Origin: a virus
Length of the DNA: 64,000 nt
Reading direction: 5' to 3' (one strand)
IMG/VR virus record: IMGVR_UViG_3300049460_000128
Span: 62,001-126,000 of that record
A program made the position numbers and the translations under genes. This document shows positions 15,976-23,559 of this stretch, piece by piece. Under the pieces are notes generated by a model that did not search any database, was not told where the DNA came from, and saw only the letters and a list, made by a program, of their open reading frames with translations. The first letter of the stretch is position 1. Each line of letters starts with the position of its first letter.

Positions 15976-16392
15976 TCATACGATGTGCTTACCTGCTTGC
16001 AATTCGGCCAAGGTCAAACCACCGGTGTATTGGACGTGTGCCAATTCCTTGAATGACTTCCAACGGCCTGCCCATTCCAAGCCAACAGATTCAGCCAACT
16101 CACCGCAACGAGTGAAGGTCTTTGTGTCATTCCAGTTGATCTTACCGTTAACCACTGGGGCAAAGTCCAATGCACAACGATAGTTGTGATACGATTGACC
16201 CGCTTTGGCATTGGTCACAATCGCACCTTTGGTGGTACGACCCTGGTTATACAATGCGGTTTGACTCTCGAAGTCACGATACGTGGATGTGACGATTACG
16301 TCAATGCCTTCTGCATGACATGCTGCGATAAACGCAAGGGCTTTTTCTTTAACGACCGGCAACAGGTCATCAAGGTTTCTACTGTTAATCAT
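15976..16392 (-). CDS. endolysin, M15 D-Ala-D-Ala/L-Ala-D-Glu peptidase
   Basis: 138 aa, close to T5-type endolysins. It cleaves peptidoglycan stem peptides at lysis. Zinc-peptidase M15 motifs: STYRDFESQTALYNQGRT (about 37-54), SYHNYRCALDF (zinc His and Asp) and ELAHVQY (third zinc ligand His). No signal peptide, so a holin would be needed for export. Good GGAG site upstream. Confidence 0.93.
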   Translation of the reverse strand: MINSRNLDDLLPVVKEKALAFIAACHAEGIDVIVTSTYRDFESQTALYNQGRTTKGAIVTNAKAGQSYHNYRCALDFAPVVNGKINWNDTKTFTRCGELAESVGLEWAGRWKSFKELAHVQYTGGLTLAELQAGKHIV

Positions 16393-16403
16393 AATGATTC
16401 TCC

Positions 16404-17549
16404 TTAGAAGTCAGCACGCGGTCTGATGGTCGCGCTGAGTGGTTGTTTCTCATCAAACGTACGGGCTGGCTCAACATTGTTGGCAGCGATCGTGGTTTGA
16501 TTCTTGTTGTTGATAAACGACTTGAGCAAGCGATGGGCCATACTCCAATCTTCCTGGCGATAATCAATCTCAATACGAACCCACTTTGAACCCATACGCT
16601 TGAACAAGCTATGTGGATCATAATCGGTGCGCAGGAAGAAATCGCCTTCAGTTGGTCCAATTGGGAAACTATTACCAGATCCAACCAATTGTGCGTTATT
16701 GGGTGGTACACCATCGCCAGCAAATACCCATGGGGCCTGAGTGGACAACTCGTCTCCTGGTACCACATAGAACTGACGCGTGTCGAAGTTTCTAGCACTG
16801 ACGTGCTTCTTGGCTTCTTCCACGATGTCATTGTTGAGACCCAACTGAGTACCAACATTGCTCATGATGTCTTGCAGTTTGGTGTCTGTCTCCAGGCCAA
16901 ATGGATCGATGGCATTCTGATCCAGAATGTCCTGATACTCCTGACTAGCCGTCATAGGCTTGACTTTAACTCGCCACACATGGGAGAACCAAGTCTGGCT
17001 ATAACCCTCAGTAGAACGGGCTGCATCTTCCACCACGTAGAACTTGTTCATGGCTGGCTTATCGCCCAACGCATACTCGTCACGTTGGTGTGGCAATTCA
17101 ATTACATCACCCGACATCAATTTTCTACCCAGGATAGAAACCATGTCGTTGGTGTGGAAGAAGATAGTGAGGTTGTCGTTATCCAGGAAGAGACCAAATT
17201 GGCGAAGATCGAACTCAGTATCCTGAATACTGTAAATGGCCTTCAACTCAATGATGTCTGGTGCATATCTGCGGTCACGATTCTCCAAGAGCAATACGTC
17301 TTGGATCAAGGTCTCACCACCATCGTAGCTCTGGGCTTGCGTACCGTCAGCGTTGAGGATAGGTGTAACCCCATCGTCTTCGAACAATGGCTGACCTTCT
17401 ACGACGGCTCCGTTGACTTCCTTGGGCCCCAGGTACTTGTGGATCCAAGCAGCAGTGCCACCGATCTGAAATTGTTCCCTGATTGTATTGTCCAGGAACT
17501 TGAAATCATTCTTTTTGAGGCCATTGCCCCATATGCTCAAACGTGGCAT
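16404..17549 (-). CDS. 14: neck protein (T4 gp14-like)
   Basis: 381 aa (T4 gp14 is 256). In T4 gp13 and gp14 form the neck that seals the filled head. Family features include VSILGRKLMSGDVIELPHQRDE and NKFYVVEDAARSTEGYSQTWFSHVWRV (seen in two parts), a strand pattern shared with gp14. The ATG at 17549 with GAGGTGG before it is preferred over a GTG two codons upstream. Late box CGACTAAATA lies upstream. Unusually, the gp13-like partner is divergent, on the plus strand. Confidence 0.82.
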   Translation of the reverse strand: MPRLSIWGNGLKKNDFKFLDNTIREQFQIGGTAAWIHKYLGPKEVNGAVVEGQPLFEDDGVTPILNADGTQAQSYDGGETLIQDVLLLENRDRRYAPDIIELKAIYSIQDTEFDLRQFGLFLDNDNLTIFFHTNDMVSILGRKLMSGDVIELPHQRDEYALGDKPAMNKFYVVEDAARSTEGYSQTWFSHVWRVKVKPMTASQEYQDILDQNAIDPFGLETDTKLQDIMSNVGTQLGLNNDIVEEAKKHVSARNFDTRQFYVVPGDELSTQAPWVFAGDGVPPNNAQLVGSGNSFPIGPTEGDFFLRTDYDPHSLFKRMGSKWVRIEIDYRQEDWSMAHRLLKSFINNKNQTTIAANNVEPARTFDEKQPLSATIRPRADF

Positions 17550-17570
17550 ATCCACCTCATATGAAAGCCA

Positions 17571-17578
17571 TATTTAGT
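17571..17578 (-). promoter_or_regulatory. late promoter (ACTAAATA) for the gp14-like gene
   Basis: CGACTAAATA on the minus strand, 22 bases before the ATG; the same ten bases recur at 1741 and 59423. Confidence 0.65.
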
Positions 17579-17646
17579 CGTATGGTGCCATATGAAATAA
17601 TGGTGTTTTTGAGGATTCTGATCGATTTCCTGTCAAGTTTTTAAAA

Positions 17647-17704
17647 ACCTACCTGGAGTTTACGACATCGATATCATTGTTTTTTAGTGATTCCTCAAGA
17701 ATCA
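17647..17704. repeat. intergenic element copy A (conserved core plus hairpin)
   Basis: A 23-base core (17647-17669; begins ACCTACCTGG, ends TACGACATC) is followed after exactly 18 bases by a hairpin TGATT-CCTCAAG-AATCA (17688-17704). Copy B at 40971-41030 has the identical core, the same 18-base spacing and a hairpin with matching loop but a different stem. It sits in the 380-base gap between the divergent gp14 and gp13 genes. Confidence 0.75.
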
Positions 17705-17842
17705 TAGTCTTCATGATCTTCTTCTTTCTTCATGAAAGTATCAATCATTAGGCTAGTACCAAGAGACTATATGTGTCATACCTGAGTTCTTGTCTAGTAG
17801 TTCTTCCTCGAGTGGTAATGCTGTCATATCGGGATAGTATTC

Positions 17843-17873
17843 GTAGCTGGTGTAGTTCCTACTTTCCAGCTAC
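17843..17873. other. hairpin in the gp14/gp13 divergent gap
   Basis: GTAGCTGG (17843-17850) pairs with CCAGCTAC (17866-17873). It lies 60 bases upstream of the gp13 late promoter. No T run follows; role unknown. The rest of the gap holds element copy A and the two late promoters. Confidence 0.4.
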
Positions 17874-17930
17874 TTGATTGATGGACTATTGGGGTTATTT
17901 TGTTACCTGGGGGTTATTTGTGTGGTTTGT

Positions 17931-17938
17931 GATAAATA
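17931..17938 (+). promoter_or_regulatory. late promoter (GATAAATA) for the gp13-like gene
   Basis: Late box 30 bases before the ATG at 17968. Because it lies inside the upstream in-frame extension, it argues for the shorter start. Confidence 0.7.
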
Positions 17939-17967
17939 TCTTGGTATCCTTTATGGGAGTTTGGTAT

Positions 17968-18735
17968 ATGAGTGAGATCAGGAAGAAGTTGATTACCGAG
18001 ATGCAATTGAGTCTTGGTAGTGGGATGATTGATATTGAGTTAGATCCGGAGCATTATGAGTTTTGTGTTCAGGTTGCATTGGATCGATATCGTCAGCGGA
18101 GTACGAATGGTGTTGAGGAGTCGTTTATTTTTTTGGAGATTCAGCCCAACGTAGCTGTGTATTATTTGCCTGAGGCGGTTCAGGAGGTTCGTAAGATATA
18201 TCGTCGTGGATCGGGATCGGCTGGTAATACTGGAGTGGGGATTGATCCGTTCAATCAAGCGTTCATCAACAACATGTATATGATTGGTAATCCGTCGAAT
18301 ACGGGTATGAATTCTGGTGGTACTGGTTTTTTAGCCACGTATGAATTGAGTATGCAGTTTCAATCTATAGTTGGTACCATGTTTGGTCGAGAGGTCATGT
18401 ATACGTGGAATCCGGAGTCCAAGAAGTTGACATTGCATCGTAAGTTTACGGCTGCTGAGGAGGTGTTGTTGTGGGCGTACAATGATAAGCCGGACGATAT
18501 GATTATTAGGGATCGTATGAGTAAGGTTTGGATTCGTGATTATGCGGTTGCTCGTGCCAAGGTCATATTAGGTGAAGCGCGTTCGAAGTTTCAGCAGATT
18601 GCTGGTCCTCAGGGTGGATCGTCTTTAAATGGTGATGCCATGAAGGAGGAGGGTAAGGCGGAGATGGAGCGTCTTGATAAGGAGTTGACTGATTTGGTAG
18701 ACCAGAGTATGGGGTATGGCATTATCATTGGATGA
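17968..18735 (+). CDS. 13: neck protein (T4 gp13-like)
   Basis: 255 aa (T4 gp13 is 309). Partner of gp14 in the neck. Starts MSEIRKKLITEMQLSLG, then DIELDPEHYEFCVQVALDRY and FLEIQPNVAVYYLPE, all typical; the C-terminal half ends with helices (VARAKVILGEARSKFQQI). An in-frame ATG 90 bases upstream is rejected because the late promoter lies inside that stretch and ATGGGAG precedes 17968. Coding strand is unusually T/G-rich compared with the other tail genes. Confidence 0.85.
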   Translation: MSEIRKKLITEMQLSLGSGMIDIELDPEHYEFCVQVALDRYRQRSTNGVEESFIFLEIQPNVAVYYLPEAVQEVRKIYRRGSGSAGNTGVGIDPFNQAFINNMYMIGNPSNTGMNSGGTGFLATYELSMQFQSIVGTMFGREVMYTWNPESKKLTLHRKFTAAEEVLLWAYNDKPDDMIIRDRMSKVWIRDYAVARAKVILGEARSKFQQIAGPQGGSSLNGDAMKEEGKAEMERLDKELTDLVDQSMGYGIIIG

Positions 18736-19093
18736 TGTTATACTGGCTTTTTTGATCATCTGGTGTACCATGACAGTATTTCATTATGATAGATTCAGTA
18801 GGCCACCTGGTATGGAGTTGCCATATATGTTTCAGTATGTGATTGATCTTCGTCGGTTGTTGACATTAGATCAACGTCTGGCTACAGGCTGGCAGCAACA
18901 GTGCTTGATGCAGGATATCAAGAATGCTATCGTTAATTATATGAGGCAATTTGAGGATCCATACACGATGGATTTTCAGTTTGATTACGTGTATATGAAG
19001 ACGGTTGGTGATGAATGGTTGGTTCTTAGTAAATTGGCAGGTCATCCATGGTATCGTGCGATCATTGAGACCAACGTCATAACACCAGAGTGA
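18716..19093 (+). CDS. unassigned small protein, possible array-family member (group A)
   Basis: 125 aa. Overlaps the end of the gp13 gene by 20 bases; an alternative ATG at 18770 would remove a hydrophobic lead. The C-terminal part FDYVYMKTVGDEWLVLSKLAGHPW resembles the signature of the small-protein family found through this region (strand, acidic residue, W, then x-L-x-KLAG). No enzyme motif seen. Confidence 0.6.
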   Translation: MALSLDDVILAFLIIWCTMTVFHYDRFSRPPGMELPYMFQYVIDLRRLLTLDQRLATGWQQQCLMQDIKNAIVNYMRQFEDPYTMDFQFDYVYMKTVGDEWLVLSKLAGHPWYRAIIETNVITPE

Positions 19094-19104
19094 AATATCC
19101 ATTG

Positions 19105-19133
19105 TTGTAAGTCAATGTGGCTACCAGTATACT
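19105..19133 (+). promoter_or_regulatory. sigma70-type promoter (TTGTAA-17-TATACT)
   Basis: -35 TTGTAA (19105-19110), 17-base spacer, -10 TATACT (19128-19133). The -10 lies at the centre of a 22-base perfect palindrome (19119-19140). Likely drives the 19162 gene run. Confidence 0.6.
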
Positions 19134-19140
19134 GGTAGCC
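19119..19140. promoter_or_regulatory. 22-base perfect palindrome over the -10 box (possible operator)
   Basis: GGCTACCAGTA followed by its exact reverse complement TACTGGTAGCC. It covers the -10 box and expected start site of the promoter at 19105-19133, so a dimeric repressor could bind; it could also form a weak hairpin terminator for the gene upstream (followed by ATTTT). Confidence 0.5.
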
Positions 19141-19161
19141 ATTTTACCATTTGGCACAAAT

Positions 19162-19539
19162 ATGGAATACGATTTTCTGATCAGTGATCATAGTGAGTGG
19201 GCGCATCCAGAGTATCAATACAGGGTCATATACCATTTGGGTAAGGAGTATAATTTTGGGTATGCGGGCTATAAGTCTCAAGCAGATCTTCAGATTATGC
19301 AGGATAGCAACTATACTAAAATTCTGGGGTATTTGAACCAGATGATGGTTGAGGATGCCTATAAGGCGGTTCGTATGGTTGACTTATTGATTGTCTACTG
19401 TAATGAGTGGATTGATGACGTCACGTTGAAGCTTGCATGTGGGGAAGACATTCATTTCATCAAGCCTGCTTTTGTTGAGAAATTGGGGTTACCTGAGACT
19501 GAGCATCAGGCAATTATTCGTCTTATGGGTGGTGCATGA
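19162..19539 (+). CDS. small array-family protein (group A)
   Basis: 125 aa from the ATG at 19162 (an upstream in-frame ATG lies inside the palindrome/promoter). N-terminal SEWAHPEYQYRVIYHLG, variable middle, then LLIVYCNEWIDDVTLKLACGED, the group A form of the C-terminal signature. The next gene has the same two blocks, so they are paralogues. Overlaps that gene by four bases. Confidence 0.7.
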   Translation: MEYDFLISDHSEWAHPEYQYRVIYHLGKEYNFGYAGYKSQADLQIMQDSNYTKILGYLNQMMVEDAYKAVRMVDLLIVYCNEWIDDVTLKLACGEDIHFIKPAFVEKLGLPETEHQAIIRLMGGA

Positions 19540-19982
19540 AAGCCAACAAATATAATCCCAAGATTCCAGTTCGTTCGTTTGGCCTGCCACCTGATTGGCT
19601 GCATCCTGAGCTTGCGTATCGGGTTACGATTGATATCAAGCCCAAGATTGTTAAGATTCAATATCCACTTGGGTCTCAATACTCTTACTCTTTGGCTGGC
19701 CACTATATCATTATGAGTCCCAGCCATTTCAATGAGTATGAGTATGACGAAAACAAGGCGCAGGTGATCAGGGACGTGTCGTCATTGTTGCCAGGTCGTC
19801 ATGCCGTGCATTCGATCATGAAGGATCGGGTGTTGGTGTATTGTGACGAATGGATTGATCCTGTTGTCTTAAAGCTCGCCAGGATTGAGAATATGGGTCG
19901 TTGGGCGATTGAGAATCGTCGTCATATTCCGGATCAGAAGATCAATCATTTGGCGAATAGTTTAGTATCGAGGATAGTATGA
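19536..19982 (+). CDS. small array-family protein (group A)
   Basis: 148 aa. Shares PDWLHPELAYRVTIDI near residue 20 and RVLVYCDEWIDPVVLKLARIE near residue 105 with the gene upstream; the stretch between is unrelated. Coupled by four-base overlaps on both sides. No known domain. Confidence 0.75.
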   Translation: MKANKYNPKIPVRSFGLPPDWLHPELAYRVTIDIKPKIVKIQYPLGSQYSYSLAGHYIIMSPSHFNEYEYDENKAQVIRDVSSLLPGRHAVHSIMKDRVLVYCDEWIDPVVLKLARIENMGRWAIENRRHIPDQKINHLANSLVSRIV

Positions 19983-20131
19983 GTGAGATTGAGTGGTTGT
20001 TGTTCTGGCCGTGTTGGTTTTTGACTCGGATGTGGATCACCCGTAAGTGGCCGTTGGGACGAACGATTACGGTTGGTTTCATCATATCGATTAGCATCTA
20101 TGTCGCATTGTTGATTTTTGCATTTTGCTAA
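19979..20131 (+). CDS. 50-aa membrane protein
   Basis: Overlaps the previous stop as ATGA. Sequence begins MSEIEWLLFWPCWFLTRM and has a second hydrophobic stretch (TVGFIISISIYVALLIFAF, 31-49), giving one or two membrane segments with a basic loop between. Ends at TAA 20129-20131, overlapping the -35 of the next promoter. Confidence 0.6.
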   Translation: MSEIEWLLFWPCWFLTRMWITRKWPLGRTITVGFIISISIYVALLIFAFC

Positions 20132-20153
20132 AAGGATTTTGCCACCTTATACT
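20125..20153 (+). promoter_or_regulatory. sigma70-type promoter (TTGCTA-17-TATACT)
   Basis: -35 TTGCTA (20125-20130), 17-base spacer, -10 TATACT (20148-20153). Followed by TAAGGAG and the ATG at 20181. Same -10 as the promoters at 19105 and 29388. Confidence 0.7.
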
Positions 20154-20180
20154 GAGTGCCAATTTACCTAAGGAGCAGTT

Positions 20181-20681
20181 ATGGAAGCCAAGCATTATAG
20201 TGCAATGAAATCAGCCGCTAGTTTGGCATGGCGTGCTGGTATGGATTTGAGTGAAGTGGATGATTTCTCAGGTAAGGGAACGTGCATCTGGTTGAACGAC
20301 ACGCATGATGTCCAACTGTGTTTTTTCATACAGGGTACGGATGAGACCAATATGCGTTGTGGCTTTATGATTCCAAGTTCAGAATCAGGCCTCATGCAGC
20401 TTTTGGATCATCAGATCACCGACTTGACTATCCCCATCTATTTGGATCATCAAATGTTGAATCACAAAATGAATCGTACTACGGTTCAACGTGGTGAGCG
20501 AGTGAACTCGCGTATCTATTTGAACTATCAAGATCTTGACCTATCATTTGACATGGACACTGATGGCCTGGCGCGTGTCATGAGTGAGATTATGTTGTCA
20601 TTGGAGCCTGCCATTCACACGTATGTGACCATGCGTGATCTTCATATGTTCAACAAAGCCTACATGGAGTTGTTGCCTTGA
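20181..20681 (+). CDS. unassigned 166-aa protein
   Basis: 166 aa with an excellent AAGGAG site. Alternating strands and helices (GTCIWLNDTHDVQLCFFIQG; VNSRIYLNYQDLDLSFDM), no membrane segment. Not an obvious array-family member: it lacks the C-terminal signature. First gene after a sigma70-type promoter, so probably early. Confidence 0.75.
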   Translation: MEAKHYSAMKSAASLAWRAGMDLSEVDDFSGKGTCIWLNDTHDVQLCFFIQGTDETNMRCGFMIPSSESGLMQLLDHQITDLTIPIYLDHQMLNHKMNRTTVQRGERVNSRIYLNYQDLDLSFDMDTDGLARVMSEIMLSLEPAIHTYVTMRDLHMFNKAYMELLP

Positions 20682-21055
20682 ACTATCAAACCTTTGATTA
20701 TCCCTTCTATCCAGAAGGCTGGCCGCATACTGAGTATCAGTATCGAGTGACTTTTCGGACGTCGTTAAGGGAAGATCAATGGCATTATGACGCGGCTCAT
20801 AACGAGGCTGATTCGTATTTGCATGCTGGTAGGTTGACGGATATGATCACCAGTCATTTGCATCTTTGGGAAATGCGTACTGAGGTACGGGATGGTGGGT
20901 TGATTTTGTATTGCAAGGAGGTTGGATGGTTGGCCATTTTGAAGATGGCCCATGGTAGCGATCTGAAGTCGCCCATCCAATCACTTGCTCGTATCGAATC
21001 GTGGAGTACCCATGAGCGGCCGATATCAAAGCACATGGATTTGTTGAATAAATAA
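20678..21055 (+). CDS. small array-family protein (group A)
   Basis: 125 aa with a TTG start overlapping the previous stop (TTGA). Contains GWPHTEYQYRVTFRT near 15-29 and GLILYCKEVGWLAILKMAHG near 86-105, matching the 19162 and 19536 proteins. Its end overlaps a late promoter box. Confidence 0.7.
   Translation: MNYQTFDYPFYPEGWPHTEYQYRVTFRTSLREDQWHYDAAHNEADSYLHAGRLTDMITSHLHLWEMRTEVRDGGLILYCKEVGWLAILKMAHGSDLKSPIQSLARIESWSTHERPISKHMDLLNK
21047..21054 (+). promoter_or_regulatory. late promoter (AATAAATA)
   Basis: Late box 33 bases before the ATG of the PP-loop gene, overlapping the end of the preceding gene. A CCTGATATCAGG palindrome lies between box and gene. Confidence 0.55.
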
Positions 21056-21086
21056 AAACTTTCAGGATTCCTGATATCAGGTGGTT

Positions 21087-21965
21087 ATGGACTGGATGCG
21101 GTTTTTACCGTGTGATCGAACGGCAAAGATTCCACGACAGTTAATTGAGTTGCCCCGGTGCGAGCTGGGGCAATCTCCTTTGGAGCTAGCCATTCAGGCG
21201 GTCAATGATATTGTGGCCAAGTATCCAGCCCCCTATACCTTGATGTTGAGTGGTGGCATTGATAGTCAGGCGATGTTATATGCTTGGGTGAAAGCTGGAG
21301 TTGAGTTTAATACCTTGACGTTTCAATATGGTCATTACAACCTTCATGACATAGAAGCCCTTCAGAGATTTGTTGATGCATTGGCATTACCAATCACATT
21401 GACCTATATGGATTTCAACGTGATATCATTTTTGGAAAATGAATACGATCAGTATGCTACCAAGTATGACTGTTCGAGTCCCCAGATTTGCACTCATATA
21501 CGGTGTAGTGAATGGGTCAAAGAGGGTACTGTGGTGTTCAGTGGCAATTTCGTCATGAGTCCCACAAATGGTGGTCCCATGTTGAGTCATGCCATATTGG
21601 GAATAAGGCGATATGCCGAGATCGAGCAAAGATCGATCGTGCCATTTTTCTTCCTGCATACGCCACAGTTGGCATATTCGTTTATCCCGTATGAAATTCG
21701 GGGTGCAAAATCTGCTTATGAAATGAAGACTGGTATGTATAGGGCAGCAGGCTTTCCCATATTGCCGCAAGCTGACAAGTATACGGGATTTGAACGTATC
21801 AAGGATCAATATGACAACATTGACGTATCGCTGAAAACCAAACTTCAATATGCAGAAAAGCCCAGTACCAGGCCCTTTGATCTAATATACCGGTATCCAT
21901 ATGAAACTAAATTCAATGACCCAAGAGTAGATTTTATCTTCTCTTTCCTAAAGGATAAGCCATGA
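21087..21965 (+). CDS. PP-loop ATPase/asparagine-synthase-like amidotransferase-type enzyme
   Basis: 292 aa. PP-loop SGGIDS at 55-60 binds ATP and adenylates a substrate in this superfamily (asparagine synthase, NAD synthetase, QueC). No glutaminase domain. It shares QADKYTGFERIKDQYD and an overall layout with the 33744 gene (QPNKYTGFEKIKQLF), so the two are paralogues. ATG 21087 follows AGGTGG; a GTG six bases upstream is possible. Stop overlaps the subtilisin start (ATGA), suggesting the two products work together. Substrate unknown. Confidence 0.75.
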   Translation: MDWMRFLPCDRTAKIPRQLIELPRCELGQSPLELAIQAVNDIVAKYPAPYTLMLSGGIDSQAMLYAWVKAGVEFNTLTFQYGHYNLHDIEALQRFVDALALPITLTYMDFNVISFLENEYDQYATKYDCSSPQICTHIRCSEWVKEGTVVFSGNFVMSPTNGGPMLSHAILGIRRYAEIEQRSIVPFFFLHTPQLAYSFIPYEIRGAKSAYEMKTGMYRAAGFPILPQADKYTGFERIKDQYDNIDVSLKTKLQYAEKPSTRPFDLIYRYPYETKFNDPRVDFIFSFLKDKP

Positions 21966-23545
21966 ACTATATTATAGACTTTGAACCACATGTTAGTGCT
22001 GTGCAGATCAGCCAATACATGACTGACAATAATCTGACTGTGTTGTCAGTCTATGATCATTTTGAACACGTCTACGTTGTCACTGGTGCCATTCCACCAA
22101 AGACTGATGCAGTTGCGTCCGTTGTGATCGATGACACACATGCCATTAAACTGTTGGATGTAGTGCCGATTACCGACGATGCCCCTGAAATTACGTTTGA
22201 TCATGACGATCAAAATTGGTGGAAAGTAGTAAGCTTGATTCAAACTGATCTTGATGCGCCTACAACAACTATGAAACGCAAAGGTCATAGTGTTAACGTG
22301 TATCTGGTTGACAGCGGCATTACCGCATTGCATCCAGAATTTGCGGATTCTGATATCACAAACTTGTTCTCGGTGAATGGCACCTTTGACGATCTAACGG
22401 GTCATGGTACCGCCTTGGCGTCCTTGATCACTGGTAAGACTTGCAGTATTGCCGACCCAGCCCTGAAGGTTGTTAAGATCTTTGACAATAGTGGCAATGT
22501 CAAACAAAGCCAATTGTTGGCTGCAATGGATGCAATCATTGCTGATGTGGTGGCTAATCCAACCAAATTAGCAATTGCGAACATGAGTTGGGCAATTCCA
22601 CGTAATGAATATTTGGATGCCAAAATTCAATTGATGATTGATCGTGGTATCGTTGTTGTTGCGGCAGCGGGCAATAGTGGTTTGTCAATTGACGACGTTA
22701 CCCCAGCGGCCATTGATCAAGTGATCACGATTGGCGCGTATGACCAATCGTTCCACCCATGTGACTTCTCCAGCTATACTGGCACATCTGATCTGAACTA
22801 TACTGAGGGTGCTACCAACAATGGTGCATTGGATGGTTGGGCACCTGGTGAAAAGATCTACGTCGCCAATGTGAGTGGTGGCTACAGCTATGCGGTTGGT
22901 ACCAGTTTGTCGGCTGCTATCCATACTGCCATTTGTGCATATAATGGCATGCAGATGTTAGATGCTGATGGTGCCGTACTGACCTGTATCGAAAGCATTG
23001 TGACTGATACCAAAGCGATGTCATTGAGTCGTAAAGATTTGATGGTATATCCGGATAGCAAATATAATGACTCAGTCAACAAGGTGTCGACTTGTTTCAA
23101 TGTATTCACAGCTAGCCAGCGTGTCCCTAAACTGGTTGAGAATATTGCATTCACGGTCGGCATTCCAAACTGTCGTCGTTTGTTCCATCCATTGATGACT
23201 GCAAGTTATGAAGTATTGGGTGAAATCCCGGAAGGTCTGACTTTGTATCGTGGTATGCTTTATGGTTCGCCGACAACTGATCAAGTTGACTATGAATTGA
23301 AAACATTTGAAGTGGATGTTACCACTATGGATGGGCATACAATAAACCAGTTGGTGAATATTCTGATCAAGCAACCAGAATACGACCCGACCTTGTTGCC
23401 AGCGAATGATCCAGTATTGTCAGTCATGTACATGACTTGTTCTGGTTTCACATGTGGTAGCTGCGGTGGTAGTAATTCGTGTGGGTGCGGTAATACCAAA
23501 GCTGGTGGTTGCGAATGCCTGTGCCTGGGCTGCGATTGCCCGTAA
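21962..23545 (+). CDS. subtilisin-like serine protease with Cys-rich tail
   Basis: 527 aa. N-terminal 80 residues (MNYIIDFEPHVSAVQISQYM) resemble an I9-type propeptide. Catalytic Asp in VYLVDSGITALHPEF, His in GHGTALASLITG, oxyanion Asn in AAGNSG and Ser in VGTSLSAAIHTA are present, so it should be active. Then about 180 residues of unknown fold, and a final stretch of about 40 residues with ten Cys (CGSCGGSNSCGCGN; CECLCLGCDCP). No signal peptide. Late promoter upstream. The tail could bind metal or be a fused modification substrate; both are inference. Confidence 0.88.
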   Translation: MNYIIDFEPHVSAVQISQYMTDNNLTVLSVYDHFEHVYVVTGAIPPKTDAVASVVIDDTHAIKLLDVVPITDDAPEITFDHDDQNWWKVVSLIQTDLDAPTTTMKRKGHSVNVYLVDSGITALHPEFADSDITNLFSVNGTFDDLTGHGTALASLITGKTCSIADPALKVVKIFDNSGNVKQSQLLAAMDAIIADVVANPTKLAIANMSWAIPRNEYLDAKIQLMIDRGIVVVAAAGNSGLSIDDVTPAAIDQVITIGAYDQSFHPCDFSSYTGTSDLNYTEGATNNGALDGWAPGEKIYVANVSGGYSYAVGTSLSAAIHTAICAYNGMQMLDADGAVLTCIESIVTDTKAMSLSRKDLMVYPDSKYNDSVNKVSTCFNVFTASQRVPKLVENIAFTVGIPNCRRLFHPLMTASYEVLGEIPEGLTLYRGMLYGSPTTDQVDYELKTFEVDVTTMDGHTINQLVNILIKQPEYDPTLLPANDPVLSVMYMTCSGFTCGSCGGSNSCGCGNTKAGGCECLCLGCDCP

Positions 23546-23559
23546 TTCTCTAGGAACAT

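Noticed and set aside
16611-17564. 317-codon plus-strand frame opposite gp14
   Set aside because: Shadow of the gp14-like gene; no family motif, no ribosome site, runs through the gp14 promoter side.
17878-17967. Longer start for gp13 with a hydrophobic N-terminus
   Set aside because: The late promoter at 17931-17938 lies inside this stretch and the ribosome site is at 17968; the membrane-like segment is a reading of promoter DNA.
21041-21090. Third copy of the intergenic element upstream of the PP-loop gene
   Set aside because: It shares only CAGGATTCCT with copy B and lacks the 23-base core and spacing; likely chance.
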